From Burkholderiales bacterium (GTDB lineage Bacteria; Pseudomonadota; Gammaproteobacteria; Burkholderiales; Burkholderiaceae_C): a DNA stretch of 64,000 nt. Below the pieces are notes generated by a model, which ran no database searches, was not told the origin of the DNA, and saw nothing but the letters and a program-made list of their open reading frames with translations. Below, in pieces: positions 45,269-55,791 of this stretch (positions are counted from its first letter, which is position 1; each line of letters starts with the position of its first letter). A program made the position numbers and the translations under genes. The stretch is from assembly GCA_030604135.1 (NCBI GenBank), contig JAUVWL010000002.1, positions 124,001 to 188,000 on the forward strand, given 5' to 3'.

Positions 45269-45943
45269 TCAGCTCAGCGTGTTCAGGCGTTCCTTGATGA
45301 CGGTGGCGCCTTCGGGGGTGGTCTCGATGAAGCCACGCTCCTCCAGGTCCTTCATGACCCGGCTGACCATCTCGCGCGAGGCACCGATCATCTTGGCCAC
45401 ATCCTGACGGGATACCCGTTCACGTATCACCAGCTGCCCCTCGCGGTCGGGCTGGGCAAACTCCAGCAGGGCGCGCGCCACGCGACCATAGACGTCCATC
45501 AAGGCCAAGGATTCAATTTTGCGATCGGCGTGGCGCAGGCGCTGCACCAGGCCCTTCATGACCGCGTAGGCCATGGACGTGTTCTCGGGCAGGCAGCGGG
45601 CGAACTCGACCCGTCCCAGAATCAGCACGTCCGTCTGCACCTCGGCCCTGACCGATGCCGAGTGGGGCTGGTTGTCGATCAGGCTCATTTCCCCCACATA
45701 GTCCCCCGGGTTCATGGTGGCCAGGATCACCTCGCGCCCCCGGCTGTCCTGGGTCACCACTCGGGCTCGCCCGGTCAGCACGATGGCCAGGAAGTTGGAT
45801 TTCTTGCCCTGCTCGACGATCACCTCACCCCGCTTGAAGCGACGCTTGATGACCGCATCGGCCACCGACTCGGCCTGCGCCTGCGTCAGGGTGGAGAACA
45901 GCGGCACGCGACGGATCAGATCCAGATTGGACAGGATGGACAT
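45269..45943 (-). CDS. Crp/Fnr-family transcriptional regulator
   Basis: A 224-residue regulator with a cyclic-nucleotide-binding-like domain ([48 protein letters not shown]) and a C-terminal HTH_Crp ([30 protein letters not shown]). The cysteine pattern of Fnr oxygen sensors is absent; the effector is probably a nucleotide. Divergent from trxB with 149 nt between the two starts. Confidence 0.9.
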   Translation of the reverse strand: MSILSNLDLIRRVPLFSTLTQAQAESVADAVIKRRFKRGEVIVEQGKKSNFLAIVLTGRARVVTQDSRGREVILATMNPGDYVGEMSLIDNQPHSASVRAEVQTDVLILGRVEFARCLPENTSMAYAVMKGLVQRLRHADRKIESLALMDVYGRVARALLEFAQPDREGQLVIRERVSRQDVAKMIGASREMVSRVMKDLEERGFIETTPEGATVIKERLNTLS

Positions 45944-45957
45944 GCGTGAATTCCTAA

Positions 45958-47034
<1,077 letters not shown>

Positions 47035-47343
47035 CCCTCTCCCCGATGGATTCGGAGCCTCCCCCCGCCGCGCTTCGCGCGCCCCCTCATCTGGCGCCTT
47101 CGGCTTGGGAAGGCGGCGGCACCTGCGGCCGGGCAAAGCCCGTTCCGCGGTGCCCTTGGTCTGGATAGCGGCAAGCCGCTCATTGCTCAGATGGGCGGTG
47201 GTGGTGAATGGTGGCGTTCTTGTTTATAATAGTGGGCTTTGCTGAATCTGCACCCTGGATTCAACGGGTTACCGCCACCCTTCTGGCGAGGTGAGGCCCC
47301 TACCGCACGGGTAGCGGCCGTTTGATGAGATCGGAGTGTCCTC
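47035..47343. other. Intergenic region with repeat-like segment, rpmB promoter and leader
   Basis: The first half (about 47055-47175) is a G/C-rich, hairpin-prone segment (for example GCGCTTCGCGC) of the kind scattered between genes in Comamonadaceae. A perfect -10 hexamer TATAAT lies at 47225-47230, with a poor -35 (TGGTGA, 47202-47207). The leader that follows can form two small hairpins: CGCCA/TGGCG at 47273-47288 and CTACC/GGTAG at 47300-47314, before rpmB at 47344. No gene is seen. Confidence 0.55.
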
Positions 47344-47577
47344 ATGGCACGCGTCTGCGACGTCACGGGCAAAAAGCCCATGGTCGGGAACAACGTTTCC
47401 CACGCCAACAACAAAACCAAGCGCCGGTTCCTGCCGAACCTGCAATACCGCCGTTTCTGGGTCGAGAGCGAGAACCGCTGGGTTCGTCTGCGCGTCTCGG
47501 GTGCAGCCCTGCGCCTGATCGACAAGAAAGGCATCGATGCCGTGCTCGCCGACCTGCGCGCACGCGGCCAGGCTTAA
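47344..47577 (+). CDS. rpmB: 50S ribosomal protein L28
   Basis: A 77-residue basic protein, [34 protein letters not shown]..., clearly L28. It belongs to the large ribosomal subunit. It is paired with rpmG 13 nt downstream, the usual bacterial arrangement, and follows a leader with two hairpins and a TATAAT promoter element. Confidence 0.97.
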   Translation: MARVCDVTGKKPMVGNNVSHANNKTKRRFLPNLQYRRFWVESENRWVRLRVSGAALRLIDKKGIDAVLADLRARGQA

Positions 47578-47590
47578 GGAGTAAGGCACC

Positions 47591-47761
47591 ATGGCAACCA
47601 AAGGCGCACGCGAGAAGATCAAGCTGGAGTCCACCGCCGGCACCGGTCACTTCTACACCACCACCAAGAACAAGAAGACCACGCCCGACAAGATGCTGAT
47701 CAAGAAATTTGATCCGGTCGCGCGCAAGCACGTGGACTACAAGGAAATCAAGCTGAAGTGA
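47591..47761 (+). CDS. rpmG: 50S ribosomal protein L33
   Basis: A 56-residue protein, [19 protein letters not shown] at the N-terminus and ending [10 protein letters not shown]. It is an L33 of the zinc-independent (C-minus) type: it contains no cysteines. It is co-transcribed with rpmB; GGAGTAAGG precedes its start. A strong terminator follows 15 nt after the stop. Confidence 0.97.
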   Translation: MATKGAREKIKLESTAGTGHFYTTTKNKKTTPDKMLIKKFDPVARKHVDYKEIKLK

Positions 47762-47776
47762 TTCGGCGTTTTCCCC

Positions 47777-47814
47777 AACAAAAAACCCGCTGTGTTCACA
47801 GCGGGTTTTTTGTT
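47777..47814 (+). terminator. Intrinsic terminator of rpmB-rpmG
   Basis: A long, nearly perfect stem (AACAAAAAACCCGCTGTG with its complement) around a short loop, with A and T runs on the two sides. It can work in both directions and so may also end the convergent desaturase transcript. Confidence 0.93.
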
Positions 47815-47860
47815 GCCCTTTTGAAAGGGTGATGCGCCGCCCGGGCGGCGCAGAGGGGCT

Positions 47861-49084
47861 TCAGGCGTGTGCCGAGCGCAGCTTGATGGAGAAATCGCGC
47901 AGCGCGGCGATACCACTGTCTTCGGCGCGGCGGCACCAGGCCTGCAGATCGGCGGCGAGCTGTTCCCGAGTGGCGTTGGTGCCGGTCCACAAGGCACGCA
48001 GCTCCTCGCGCATGGTCACCATCTTGTCCAGAACCGGGCTATGGGCCCGCACCTGGGCCAGTTGCAGCTTCACATTGGCGGGCACCTTGTCGTCGTCGCG
48101 GTGCAGCCAGCGCTGCGCCGCCTTGACCAGGGCCGCATCCGCACTGCGCGCCTTGACGCTGTCGAGTTCGCGCTGGCATGCGGCCCTCATCTCACGGGCA
48201 TAACCGGCCATCACTTCGTAGCGGTTGGCAATGATCGCCTCAAGGGTCTTTTCATCTGCCACCGGCCGCACATCGCCATAAGCGAGTTTGGGAGGCGTCT
48301 TCTTGACCGTGGCCAGGCCCACCGACTTGAGCAGCGTGATGTACATCCAGCCGATGTCGAACTCATAGGGCTTGACCGACAATTTGGCCGATGTCGGGTA
48401 GGTGTGGTGGTTGTTGTGCAGCTCTTCGCCACCGATCAGAATGCCCCAGGGGGACACGTTGGTGCTGGCGTCCTGCGCCTCGAAGTTGCGGTAACCCCAG
48501 TAGTGACCAAAACCGTTGATGATGCCGGCCGCGGTCACGGGAATCCACGCCATCTGGATTGCCCAGACCGTCAGGCCCAGGGCACCGAACAGCGCCACGT
48601 CGATGATGAGCATCAGGCTCACGCCCAGCTTGTTGTAGCGGGTGTAGAGGTTGCGCTCGATCCAGTCGGTCGGCGTGTTGTGGCCAAAGCGCTGCAGGGT
48701 CTCCTGGTTGCGCGACTCCTCACGGTAGAGCTCGGCACCTTCCCAGAACACCTTCTTGATACCGAAGATGACGGGGCTGTGCGGATCACCTTCGCGCTCG
48801 CACTTGGCGTGGTGCTTGCGATGGATGGCCGTCCACTCCTTGGTGACCATGCCGGTGGTCATCCAGAGCCAGAAACGGAAAAAGTGCGAGGCGATCGGAT
48901 GCAGATCAAGCGCCCGGTGCGCGGAATGGCGGTGCAGATAGATGGTGACACTGGCGATGGTGATGTGCGTGAGCACCAGAGCCACGAGAATGGCCTGCCA
49001 CCAGCTGGCGCCGGTGAGGCCCTGGTCCAGAAAGCGGACCAGACCGTCCCACAAGGTGGAAACAACGGTATCGGACGTATTCAT
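47861..49084 (-). CDS. Membrane fatty acid (acyl-CoA delta-9 type) desaturase
   Basis: A 407-residue integral membrane di-iron desaturase. The three histidine boxes are HRHSAH, HRKHH and HNNHH. Hydrophobic segments lie near residues 25-50, 68-80, 150-170 and 175-195. It inserts a double bond into saturated acyl chains, adjusting membrane fluidity. The C-terminal 130 residues form a charged helical extension (EKTLEAIIANRYEVMAGYAREMRAACQRE onward) commonly seen in Burkholderiales members. Convergent with rpmG. Confidence 0.92.
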   Translation of the reverse strand: MNTSDTVVSTLWDGLVRFLDQGLTGASWWQAILVALVLTHITIASVTIYLHRHSAHRALDLHPIASHFFRFWLWMTTGMVTKEWTAIHRKHHAKCEREGDPHSPVIFGIKKVFWEGAELYREESRNQETLQRFGHNTPTDWIERNLYTRYNKLGVSLMLIIDVALFGALGLTVWAIQMAWIPVTAAGIINGFGHYWGYRNFEAQDASTNVSPWGILIGGEELHNNHHTYPTSAKLSVKPYEFDIGWMYITLLKSVGLATVKKTPPKLAYGDVRPVADEKTLEAIIANRYEVMAGYAREMRAACQRELDSVKARSADAALVKAAQRWLHRDDDKVPANVKLQLAQVRAHSPVLDKMVTMREELRALWTGTNATREQLAADLQAWCRRAEDSGIAALRDFSIKLRSAHA

Positions 49085-49275
49085 TCAATTCCTAAGCGAG
49101 AGAGAGGCAACCCACGGCATGGCCGGGAAACGGACGTGTCAGACCATCGGCCCGCCTGACTGGGCATGCGAGGCGATTTTACCGGCCGGGGGTCGATTCC
49201 ACCAAGTACCCAGAGCAACCGGAAAGCGCAGAAATGTGGGAATTACTGACCCAGATCAGGCCTTTTGCCGCCCGA

Positions 49276-50544
49276 TCAAGGCCTCTTTTGCCAGATGGCG
49301 GCAAAAAATCCGTCTGTCGCATGGCGGTGCGGCCACAGGCGCAAAAAGCACCCCGTCTCGCCCGACACCAGTGATTGCGCTTGGCCCACCTGTGCTCCAT
49401 TGAGGAGTGACAAGGCCGACAGCGCCACAAAATCCGGGTGGTCGTTGGTGAAGGCCTCGGCCACGGCCTCGTTTTCCTGCGGCAGCAGGCTGCAGGTGGC
49501 GTACACCAGACGGCCACCCGGCTTGACCAGGCGCGCCGCGCTGGCCAGGATGCGCTGCTGCAGTTCAGCCTGGGCCGCCACCGTTTCCGGGGTCTGCCGC
49601 CATTTCAGATCCGGGCTGCGACGCAGCGTCCCCAGTCCGGAGCACGGGGCGTCGACCAGTACCCGGTCAATCTTGCCGGCCAGCCGCTTGATGCGCTCGT
49701 CGCGCTCGTGGGCGATCGCCACCGGATGCACATTGGACAGGCCACTGCGGGCCAGCCGTGGCTTGATGGCATCGAGCCGGTGGGCCGAGGTGTCGAAGGC
49801 ATACAGCCGGCCGCTGTTGCGCATGGCCGCACCGATGGCCAAGGTCTTGCCACCGGCACCGGCACAGAAGTCCACCACCATCTCGCCGCGCTTGGCGTCC
49901 AGCAGGAGCGCCAGCAACTGGGAGCCTTCGTCCTGGACCTCGACCTCGCCGGACACAAAAGCCGGCACCCTGGCCAGCGAGGGCTTGCCTTGCAGCCGCA
50001 CACCCAGGGGCGAATGGGGTGTGGGCTCCGCCTTCAGGCCCGCTGCGCGCAACTGGGCCAGCACCGGGTCGCGCTTGGCCTTGAGGCTGTTCACACGCAA
50101 GTCCAAAGGCGCGGGCTGGTTGAGGTTGGCGGCCAGGGCATCAAACTCGTCCCCCACCTGTTCGCGCAAGGCCTGCGCCAGCCAGTCGGGCAGGTTGTGC
50201 CGGTGCGGCGCCAGCAGGTCGGCGTCGGACACCTTGTTGCAGGCGTCAAGCCAGGTCTTCTCCGGCTCGCTCAATGCGCTCTTGAGAAAGTCGCGGTCAC
50301 CAGGAAAACCCAGGATGGCCAGTCGGCGCCACTTGGAACCGCTGCCCGAGCGAGCCAGCCATTCCAGCCGCAGGCGTTCGCGCAGCACGGTGTACACCGT
50401 GTCTGACAGGGTTGCCCGCTCACGCGGACCCAGAGACTTGTTCTCGCGGAAGTGGCGCGCCACGATGGCGTCGGCCGGGTGGTCGAACTTGAAGACTTTT
50501 TCAATGAGGCTGGACGATTCGTCCAGCAGGGCTTTGGGATGCAT
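49276..50544 (-). CDS. rsmB: RsmB-type 16S rRNA (cytosine-5) methyltransferase
   Basis: A 422-residue RsmB/NOP-family enzyme. It has an N-terminal helical domain, a linker with LDLRVNSLKAKRD, the SAM-binding loop DFCAGAGGKTLAIG, the catalytic DAPCSGLGT and the second cysteine motif YATCSLLPQENE. The SAM-dependent catalytic cysteine is in TCS and the release cysteine in PCS. The start at 50544 is chosen as upstream residues from 50739 come from the repeat-rich region. Confidence 0.9.
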   Translation of the reverse strand: MHPKALLDESSSLIEKVFKFDHPADAIVARHFRENKSLGPRERATLSDTVYTVLRERLRLEWLARSGSGSKWRRLAILGFPGDRDFLKSALSEPEKTWLDACNKVSDADLLAPHRHNLPDWLAQALREQVGDEFDALAANLNQPAPLDLRVNSLKAKRDPVLAQLRAAGLKAEPTPHSPLGVRLQGKPSLARVPAFVSGEVEVQDEGSQLLALLLDAKRGEMVVDFCAGAGGKTLAIGAAMRNSGRLYAFDTSAHRLDAIKPRLARSGLSNVHPVAIAHERDERIKRLAGKIDRVLVDAPCSGLGTLRRSPDLKWRQTPETVAAQAELQQRILASAARLVKPGGRLVYATCSLLPQENEAVAEAFTNDHPDFVALSALSLLNGAQVGQAQSLVSGETGCFLRLWPHRHATDGFFAAIWQKRP

Positions 50545-50904
50545 GTGCGTATTCTCCCCTGATCGGGGTCTTTCCCACTGCACCGGCGTGTTCCTCATCA
50601 CTTCCGCGCACGCAGGGGTCTTTTCTCGTCCTCCCGCGTGCGCGGGAGTGACGGGTTGGGGTGCGTGAACGACAGGTCGAGCACCCGGGAGCGTGGGGGC
50701 AGAGGAATCCGGCGCCGGGCCGCCCCAAGCTGGATTCACGCCCCCTTGGGGGGCAGCGACCCGCGCAGCGGCGGAGCGTGGGGGTCAAGGAAATCCGGCG
50801 CCGGGCCGCCCCAAGCCGGATTCACGCCCCCTTGGGGGGCAGCGACCCGCGCAGCGGCGGAGCGTGGGGGCCAAACGCCAGCCCTCCGGCGATAATTGCA
50901 GGTT
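50545..50904. other. Repeat-rich intergenic region between rsmB and prfC
   Basis: This 360-nt space between divergent genes holds an 18-nt hairpin-forming palindrome CTCCCGCG-TG-CGCGGGAG (50631-50648) and two 79-bp tandem copies of a G/C-rich element. No gene is convincing here. Short promoter-like sequence lies close to prfC (GATAATT at 50891). Confidence 0.7.
50706..50870. repeat. Two tandem 79-bp repeats, 86-bp period
   Basis: Copies at 50706-50784 and 50792-50870 differ by one base as judged by eye. Each contains CCCCCTTGGGGGG in the middle and ends GAGCGTGGGGG. A partial third copy of the end lies just before, near 50690. A diverged relative is present at 55731-55770. Such elements are common between genes in Comamonadaceae. 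Confidence 0.9.
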
Positions 50905-52524
50905 ATGTCCGAAATCGCCCAACAGGTGCATCGACGCCGCACCTTTGCCATCATCTCGCACCCCGACGCGGGCAAGACCACGCTGACCGAGAAGCTGCTG
51001 CTGTTCTCGGGCGCCATCAACATCGCGGGCTCGGTCAAGGCGCGCAAGGCCGCGCGCCATGCCACCTCCGACTGGATGGAGATCGAGAAGCAGCGCGGCA
51101 TCTCGGTGGCGTCTTCGGTGATGCAGATGGAGTACCGCGACTGCGTCATCAACCTGCTGGACACGCCGGGACACCAGGACTTTTCCGAAGACACCTACCG
51201 CGTGCTCACGGCGGTCGATGCGGCGCTGATGGTGATCGACGCGGGCAACGGTGTCGAGCCCCAGACCCGCCGCCTGCTGCAGGTCTGCCGGGCACGCAAC
51301 ACGCCCATCCTGACCTTCATCAACAAGATGGACCGCGAGGTCAAGGCCCCACTGGACCTGATGGACGAGATCGAACGTGAGCTGGGCATGACGGTGGTGC
51401 CGTTCACCTGGCCGGTGGGCATGGGCAAGACCTTCCGCGGTGTGTACGACCGCCGTGAAGACCAGATGCGTGTGTTTGCCGCCGGCGAAGACCGCCGCGG
51501 TGGTGACGAGGAGGTGCTGGCCGGGCTGGACAACCCCGAAAGCGAGAAACGCTTCGGCATGGAATGGACACAGGCCAAGGATGAGCTGGAACTGGTCGAA
51601 GGTGCATCTCCGGCATTCGACAAGGACGCCTTCCTCGCCGGTACCCAGACACCCATGCTGTTCGGCTCGGCCGTCAACAATTTCGGGGTGCGCGAGGTGC
51701 TCGACGCCCTGGTCGACCTGGCACCGCCCCCCGGCGACCGCCCGTCCATCCAGCGCGTGGTGCACCCGGAGGAACCCAAATTCACCGGCGTGGTGTTCAA
51801 GATCCAGGCCAACATGGACCCGGCCCACCGCGACCGGATCGCCTTCGTTCGCGTGGCCAGTGGCCATTTCGAGCGGGGCATGCGGCTGAAGGTGGTGCGC
51901 AGCGGCAAGGAGCTGCGCCCCAACACGGTGGTGAGTTTCCTGTCCCAGCGGCGGGAATTGCTGGACGAGGCCTTTGCCGGCGACATCATTGGCATTCCCA
52001 ACCATGGGGTGCTGCAACTGGGCGACACCCTGACTGAAGGCGAGAGCCTGCAGTTCACCGGACTGCCCTTCTTCGCCCCGGAAATCATCCGCAGCGTCGA
52101 GGTGGCCGATCCGCTCAAGACCAAGCAGCTGCGCGCCGGCCTGACCCAGCTGGGGGAAGAAGGTGCGATCCAGGTGTTCCGCCCGGTGGCTGGCACCGTG
52201 CTGCTGCTGGGCGCTGTCGGACAGCTGCAGTTCGAGGTGGTGCAGCACCGATTGCAAGCCGAGTACGGCGTCAAGGCCCGCATCATGTCCAGCAACTACC
52301 ACGTGGCGCGCTGGGTGACCTGTGCGCCCGAAGATGGCGGTGAGCAGGAGCTCAAACGCTTCATCGACGCCAACGCCCACCGCGTGGCCCTGGACGCCGT
52401 CGATGCACCGACCATTCTGCTGGACCACGCGGCCACCCTGCGCGCGGTCGAGGCCAACTGGCCCAAGATCCGGTTCCATGCCATGCGTGAGCACGCGGGT
52501 CTGGTGTTTCACAAAGGTGTCTGA
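50905..52524 (+). CDS. prfC: Peptide chain release factor 3
   Basis: A 539-residue translational GTPase that recycles RF1 and RF2. It shows G1 SHPDAGKTT, switch-II/G3 DTPGHQDFSEDTYR and G4 NKMDR, followed by the RF3-specific domains. The start at 50905 follows the repeat region; an earlier in-frame ATG at 50896 is possible. It is followed 15 nt later by a YqaA-like gene on the same strand. Confidence 0.96.
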   Translation: MSEIAQQVHRRRTFAIISHPDAGKTTLTEKLLLFSGAINIAGSVKARKAARHATSDWMEIEKQRGISVASSVMQMEYRDCVINLLDTPGHQDFSEDTYRVLTAVDAALMVIDAGNGVEPQTRRLLQVCRARNTPILTFINKMDREVKAPLDLMDEIERELGMTVVPFTWPVGMGKTFRGVYDRREDQMRVFAAGEDRRGGDEEVLAGLDNPESEKRFGMEWTQAKDELELVEGASPAFDKDAFLAGTQTPMLFGSAVNNFGVREVLDALVDLAPPPGDRPSIQRVVHPEEPKFTGVVFKIQANMDPAHRDRIAFVRVASGHFERGMRLKVVRSGKELRPNTVVSFLSQRRELLDEAFAGDIIGIPNHGVLQLGDTLTEGESLQFTGLPFFAPEIIRSVEVADPLKTKQLRAGLTQLGEEGAIQVFRPVAGTVLLLGAVGQLQFEVVQHRLQAEYGVKARIMSSNYHVARWVTCAPEDGGEQELKRFIDANAHRVALDAVDAPTILLDHAATLRAVEANWPKIRFHAMREHAGLVFHKGV

Positions 52525-52539
52525 ACCAGGTCCTCGCCC

Positions 52540-53130
52540 ATGAAGCTGTTTGCCCCCCTGTACGAACGCGCCATGCAGTGGGCGCGCCACCGCCTGGCGC
52601 CCTGGTACCTGGGCGGGTTGAGCTTCGTCGAATCCTGCGTCCTGCCCTTCCCGCCACCCGACGTGATGCTGGCGCCCATGTCCCTGGCGCGCCCGGAGCG
52701 CGCCTGGCGCTACGCGCTTCTGACCACCCTGACCTCGGTCGCTGGCGGCCTGCTGGGCTACTTCATCGGCTTGCTGGCTTTTGGCGCCATTGAGCCGTGG
52801 TTGCAGACGAGCCGCTACTGGGGTGCCTACGAAATGGCCACCGCCTGGTTCGGACAATGGGGCGTGCTGGCGGTCCTGATCGCCGGCTTTTCACCCATTC
52901 CCTACAAGATCTTCACCATCGCCGCCGGTGCGCTGTCGATGGCTTTGTTCCCCTTTGTTCTGGCATCCCTGGTCGGTCGCGGGGCACGCTTTTTCCTCGT
53001 GGCCGGTCTCATGCGCTGGGGAGGTGCCCGCATGGAAGCCCAGCTGCGCCAGCACATCGACCGGCTGGGTTGGGCGTCGGTCGCCCTGGTGACCGTGGGC
53101 GCCCTGGCCTATGTGGGACTCAAGGGCTGA
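52540..53130 (+). CDS. YqaA-like (DedA/VTT-related) membrane protein
   Basis: A 196-residue membrane protein with about five hydrophobic segments. The FVESCVLPFPPPDVMLAPM motif and GFSPIPYKIFTIAAGALSM motif are typical of the YqaA/VTT (SNARE-associated) family. Members are thought to help move lipids or lipid carriers across the membrane, but the role of this one is unproven. It overlaps the convergent purN gene by 22 nt at their 3' ends. Confidence 0.87.
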   Translation: MKLFAPLYERAMQWARHRLAPWYLGGLSFVESCVLPFPPPDVMLAPMSLARPERAWRYALLTTLTSVAGGLLGYFIGLLAFGAIEPWLQTSRYWGAYEMATAWFGQWGVLAVLIAGFSPIPYKIFTIAAGALSMALFPFVLASLVGRGARFFLVAGLMRWGGARMEAQLRQHIDRLGWASVALVTVGALAYVGLKG

Positions 53131-53735
53131 AAGGCTGAGAGGCCGAGAGCAGCACCCGAGATCAGGCGCTCGACCGCCCGCGGGTAGACCAGGTGTTCCT
53201 GGCTGAGCACCCGCTCGGCCAACGATTCGGGCGTGTCACCCGGCAACACCGGCACCACCGCCTGCTCCAGGTACTCACCATGGTCGAGCTCGCTGGTGAC
53301 GCGGTGCACGGTGCAACCGGCGAAGCGGCAGCCGGCCTCGATGGCGCGCCGGTGGGTATGCAGGCCCGGGAAGGCCGGCAGCAGGCTGGGATGGATGTTC
53401 ACCAGCCGACCTTCGTAGTGGCGCACAAACCCCGGGGTGAGAATGCGCATGAAGCCGGCCAGCACCACCAAGGCGGGACGGTGGCGGTCGATCTCGGCCA
53501 CCAGGGCAGCGTCGAAGGCCTCCCGTCCGTCAAAGGCTGTGTGTTCGACCACACCGGTGGCGATGCCGCGTTCGCGCGCCAGCGCCAGGCCGCCGGCGCC
53601 AGGCCGGTTGCTGATGACAGCCGCCACGCGCGCGCCGTGGCGGCGCTCCCATTGGCCGCGGTGGGCCGCATCGGCAATCGCGGCCATGTTCGAGCCGCCG
53701 CCGGAAATCAGGATGACAATGTTCTTTTCGGTCAC
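53109..53735 (-). CDS. purN: Phosphoribosylglycinamide formyltransferase 1
   Basis: A 208-residue GAR transformylase of purine synthesis using 10-formyl-tetrahydrofolate. It starts [16 protein letters not shown], and shows the FMRIL...[21 protein letters not shown] motif with catalytic Asn and His, and [11 protein letters not shown] with the catalytic Asp. The start is the GTG at 53735. Only 15 nt separate it from the divergent yceH start, so its promoter must overlap that gene. It overlaps the yqaA-like gene by 22 nt. Confidence 0.93.
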   Translation of the reverse strand: MTEKNIVILISGGGSNMAAIADAAHRGQWERRHGARVAAVISNRPGAGGLALARERGIATGVVEHTAFDGREAFDAALVAEIDRHRPALVVLAGFMRILTPGFVRHYEGRLVNIHPSLLPAFPGLHTHRRAIEAGCRFAGCTVHRVTSELDHGEYLEQAVVPVLPGDTPESLAERVLSQEHLVYPRAVERLISGAALGLSAFQPLSPT

Positions 53736-53750
53736 AACCCGCCAAGTGTA

Positions 53751-54398
53751 ATGAACCACGACTTCCGTCAACGGCCCCTGAGCCCGGCGCAGGCCCGCGT
53801 CCTCGCCACCCTCATGGAGAAGGCCCGCACCGTCCCCGACAGCTACCCGCTCACCCTCAACAGCCTGCACAGCGGCTGCAACCAGAAGTCCAGCCGCGAT
53901 CCGGTGATGAACCTGAGCGAGGCCGACATCAGCGCGGCCATCGACACCTTGCGCGAGACCAGCCTCGTCATCGAGTCCAGCGGCTCGCGCGTGACCCGCT
54001 ATGAACACAACTTCCAGCGGGCCGTCGGTGTGCCCGAACAGTCGGCCGTGCTGCTGGGCCTGCTGATGCTGCGCGGACCACAGACGGCCGGCGAATTGCG
54101 CATCAACGCGGACCGCTGGTACAAGTTCCTGGACATCGCCTCGGTCGAGGCCTTTCTGGAGGAGCTGGCGGACCGCAGCGACGAAAAAGGCGGTCCGCTG
54201 GTGGTGTTGCTGCCCAAGGCCCCGGGCGCCCGTGAGGCGCGCTGGGCCCACCTGCTGTGCGGCGCCGTCGACTTGCCAGAGCCAGGCACCGCAAGTCTGG
54301 CGACACCTGGCGTGGACACGGCGCTGGCCGAACGATTGGCCCAGCTCGAAGCCCGGGTGGAACAGCTGGAGAACACGCTCAGGGAACTGGGAGCCTGA
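53751..54398 (+). CDS. yceH: YceH-family protein (DUF480)
   Basis: A 215-residue protein with the family N-terminus [30 protein letters not shown] and the [10 protein letters not shown] motif, two winged-helix-like domains and a C-terminal coiled coil ([22 protein letters not shown]). The family is widespread and its molecular role is not settled. It is divergent from purN with a 15-nt gap between starts. Confidence 0.92.
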   Translation: MNHDFRQRPLSPAQARVLATLMEKARTVPDSYPLTLNSLHSGCNQKSSRDPVMNLSEADISAAIDTLRETSLVIESSGSRVTRYEHNFQRAVGVPEQSAVLLGLLMLRGPQTAGELRINADRWYKFLDIASVEAFLEELADRSDEKGGPLVVLLPKAPGAREARWAHLLCGAVDLPEPGTASLATPGVDTALAERLAQLEARVEQLENTLRELGA

Positions 54399-54518
54399 CC
54401 AGTCCGTCGGGTTTGTCGCCGTGCGGACAGCCCAAAATCGAACGGTCGTGCGAAACTGACGCAAATAGGTAGCCGGCCTGGAACCCAGGCCTGTTCATGG
54501 TCACACACGGAGACACGC

Positions 54519-55700
54519 ATGGATCTGGCATTCACGCCCGAAGAGCAGGCTTTCCGCGAGGAAATCCGATCCTGGGTCAGGGACAACCTGCCCGCCGACA
54601 TCAGCCACAAGGTGCACAATGCGTTGCGCCTGAGTCGCGATGACATGCAGCGCTGGGCAAAGATCCTGGGCAAGAAAGGCTGGCTGGGCTATGGCTGGCC
54701 CAAGCAGTTCGGCGGTCCCGGCTGGAACGCGGTGCAAAAGCACCTGTTCGAGGAGGAGTGTGCCCTGGCCGGCGCGCCGCGCATCGTGCCTTTCGGCCCG
54801 GTGATGGTGGCCCCGGTCATCATGGCTTTTGGCAACGAGGAGCAGCAGAAGCGCTTCCTGCCCGGTATCGCCAGCGGCGAGGTCTGGTGGAGCCAGGGTT
54901 ACAGCGAGCCCGGCGCCGGCTCCGATCTGGCTTCGCTGAAGACCCGCGCCGAACGCCAGGGTGACAAATACATCGTCAACGGCCAGAAGACCTGGACCAC
55001 CCTGGGCCAGTACGGCGAATGGATTTTCTGCCTGGTGCGCACCTCGACCGAGGGCAAGCCCCAGACCGGCATCAGCTTCCTGCTGATCGACATGAAATCG
55101 CCCGGCGTGACCGTGCGCCCCATCAAGCTGCTGGACGGCGAATGCGAGGTCAACGAGGTCTGGTTCGACAACGTCGAGGTGCCGGCCGAGAACCTGATTG
55201 GCGAAGAGAACAAGGGCTGGACCTACGCCAAGCACCTGCTGGCGCACGAGCGCACCAACATTGCCGACGTCAACCGGGCCAAACGCGAACTCGAACGCCT
55301 CAAGCGCATCGCCAAGGCCGAAGGCGTGTGGGACGACCTGCGTTTTCGAGACCAGATCGCGCTGCTGGAGGTGGACATCGTGGCGCTGGAGATGCTGGTG
55401 CTGCGTGTGCTGTCGGCCGAGCGTTCGGGCAAGCAGTCGCTGGACATTGCCGGCCTGCTCAAGATCAAGGGCAGCGAGATCCAGCAGCGTTACACCGAGC
55501 TCATGATGCTGGCGGCCGGGCCTTTTGCCCTGCCCTTCATCGAAGAGGCCATGGAGGCAGGCTGGCAGGGCGACTTCCCGGGCGGCGTTCCGGGCAATGC
55601 GCCATTGGCATCGACCTATTTCAACATGCGCAAGACCACCATCTACGGTGGCTCCAACGAGGTGCAGCGCGGCATCGTGGCGCAGACGGTACTGGGATGA
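54519..55700 (+). CDS. Acyl-CoA dehydrogenase, pimeloyl-CoA dehydrogenase large-subunit-like
   Basis: A 393-residue FAD-dependent dehydrogenase. It closely follows the PimC-type pattern: LGKKGWLGYGWPKQFGGPGW, WWSQGYSEPGAGSDLASLKT, VNGQKTWTT and TIYGGSNEVQRGIV. PimC works with PimD as a heterodimer on dicarboxylyl-CoA esters such as pimeloyl-CoA. The residue at the MCAD Glu376 position is Gly (YGG), so the catalytic base is elsewhere or in the partner. CGGAGAC precedes the ATG. The likely partner gene follows after 91 nt containing a diverged repeat copy. Confidence 0.9.
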   Translation: MDLAFTPEEQAFREEIRSWVRDNLPADISHKVHNALRLSRDDMQRWAKILGKKGWLGYGWPKQFGGPGWNAVQKHLFEEECALAGAPRIVPFGPVMVAPVIMAFGNEEQQKRFLPGIASGEVWWSQGYSEPGAGSDLASLKTRAERQGDKYIVNGQKTWTTLGQYGEWIFCLVRTSTEGKPQTGISFLLIDMKSPGVTVRPIKLLDGECEVNEVWFDNVEVPAENLIGEENKGWTYAKHLLAHERTNIADVNRAKRELERLKRIAKAEGVWDDLRFRDQIALLEVDIVALEMLVLRVLSAERSGKQSLDIAGLLKIKGSEIQQRYTELMMLAAGPFALPFIEEAMEAGWQGDFPGGVPGNAPLASTYFNMRKTTIYGGSNEVQRGIVAQTVLG

Positions 55701-55730
55701 TTTTCCGCCGCGCCGCTCCAGGGAAAATCG

Positions 55731-55770
55731 CACCCCCCGTGGGCCAGCGAACCTGGGGTGAGCGTGGGGG
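55731..55770. repeat. Diverged copy of the prfC-upstream repeat
   Basis: CACCCCCCGTGGGCCAGCGA followed by a segment ending GAGCGTGGGGG matches the middle and end of the tandem repeat near 50.8 kb, with a shortened interior. Confidence 0.6.
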
Positions 55771-55791
55771 CTCACATTTTTGGAGACCAAC

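Noticed and set aside
49258..49284. AGGCCTT/AAGGCCT inverted repeat as an rsmB terminator
   Set aside because: The loop is long, the repeat overlaps the rsmB stop, and on the minus strand no T run follows it.
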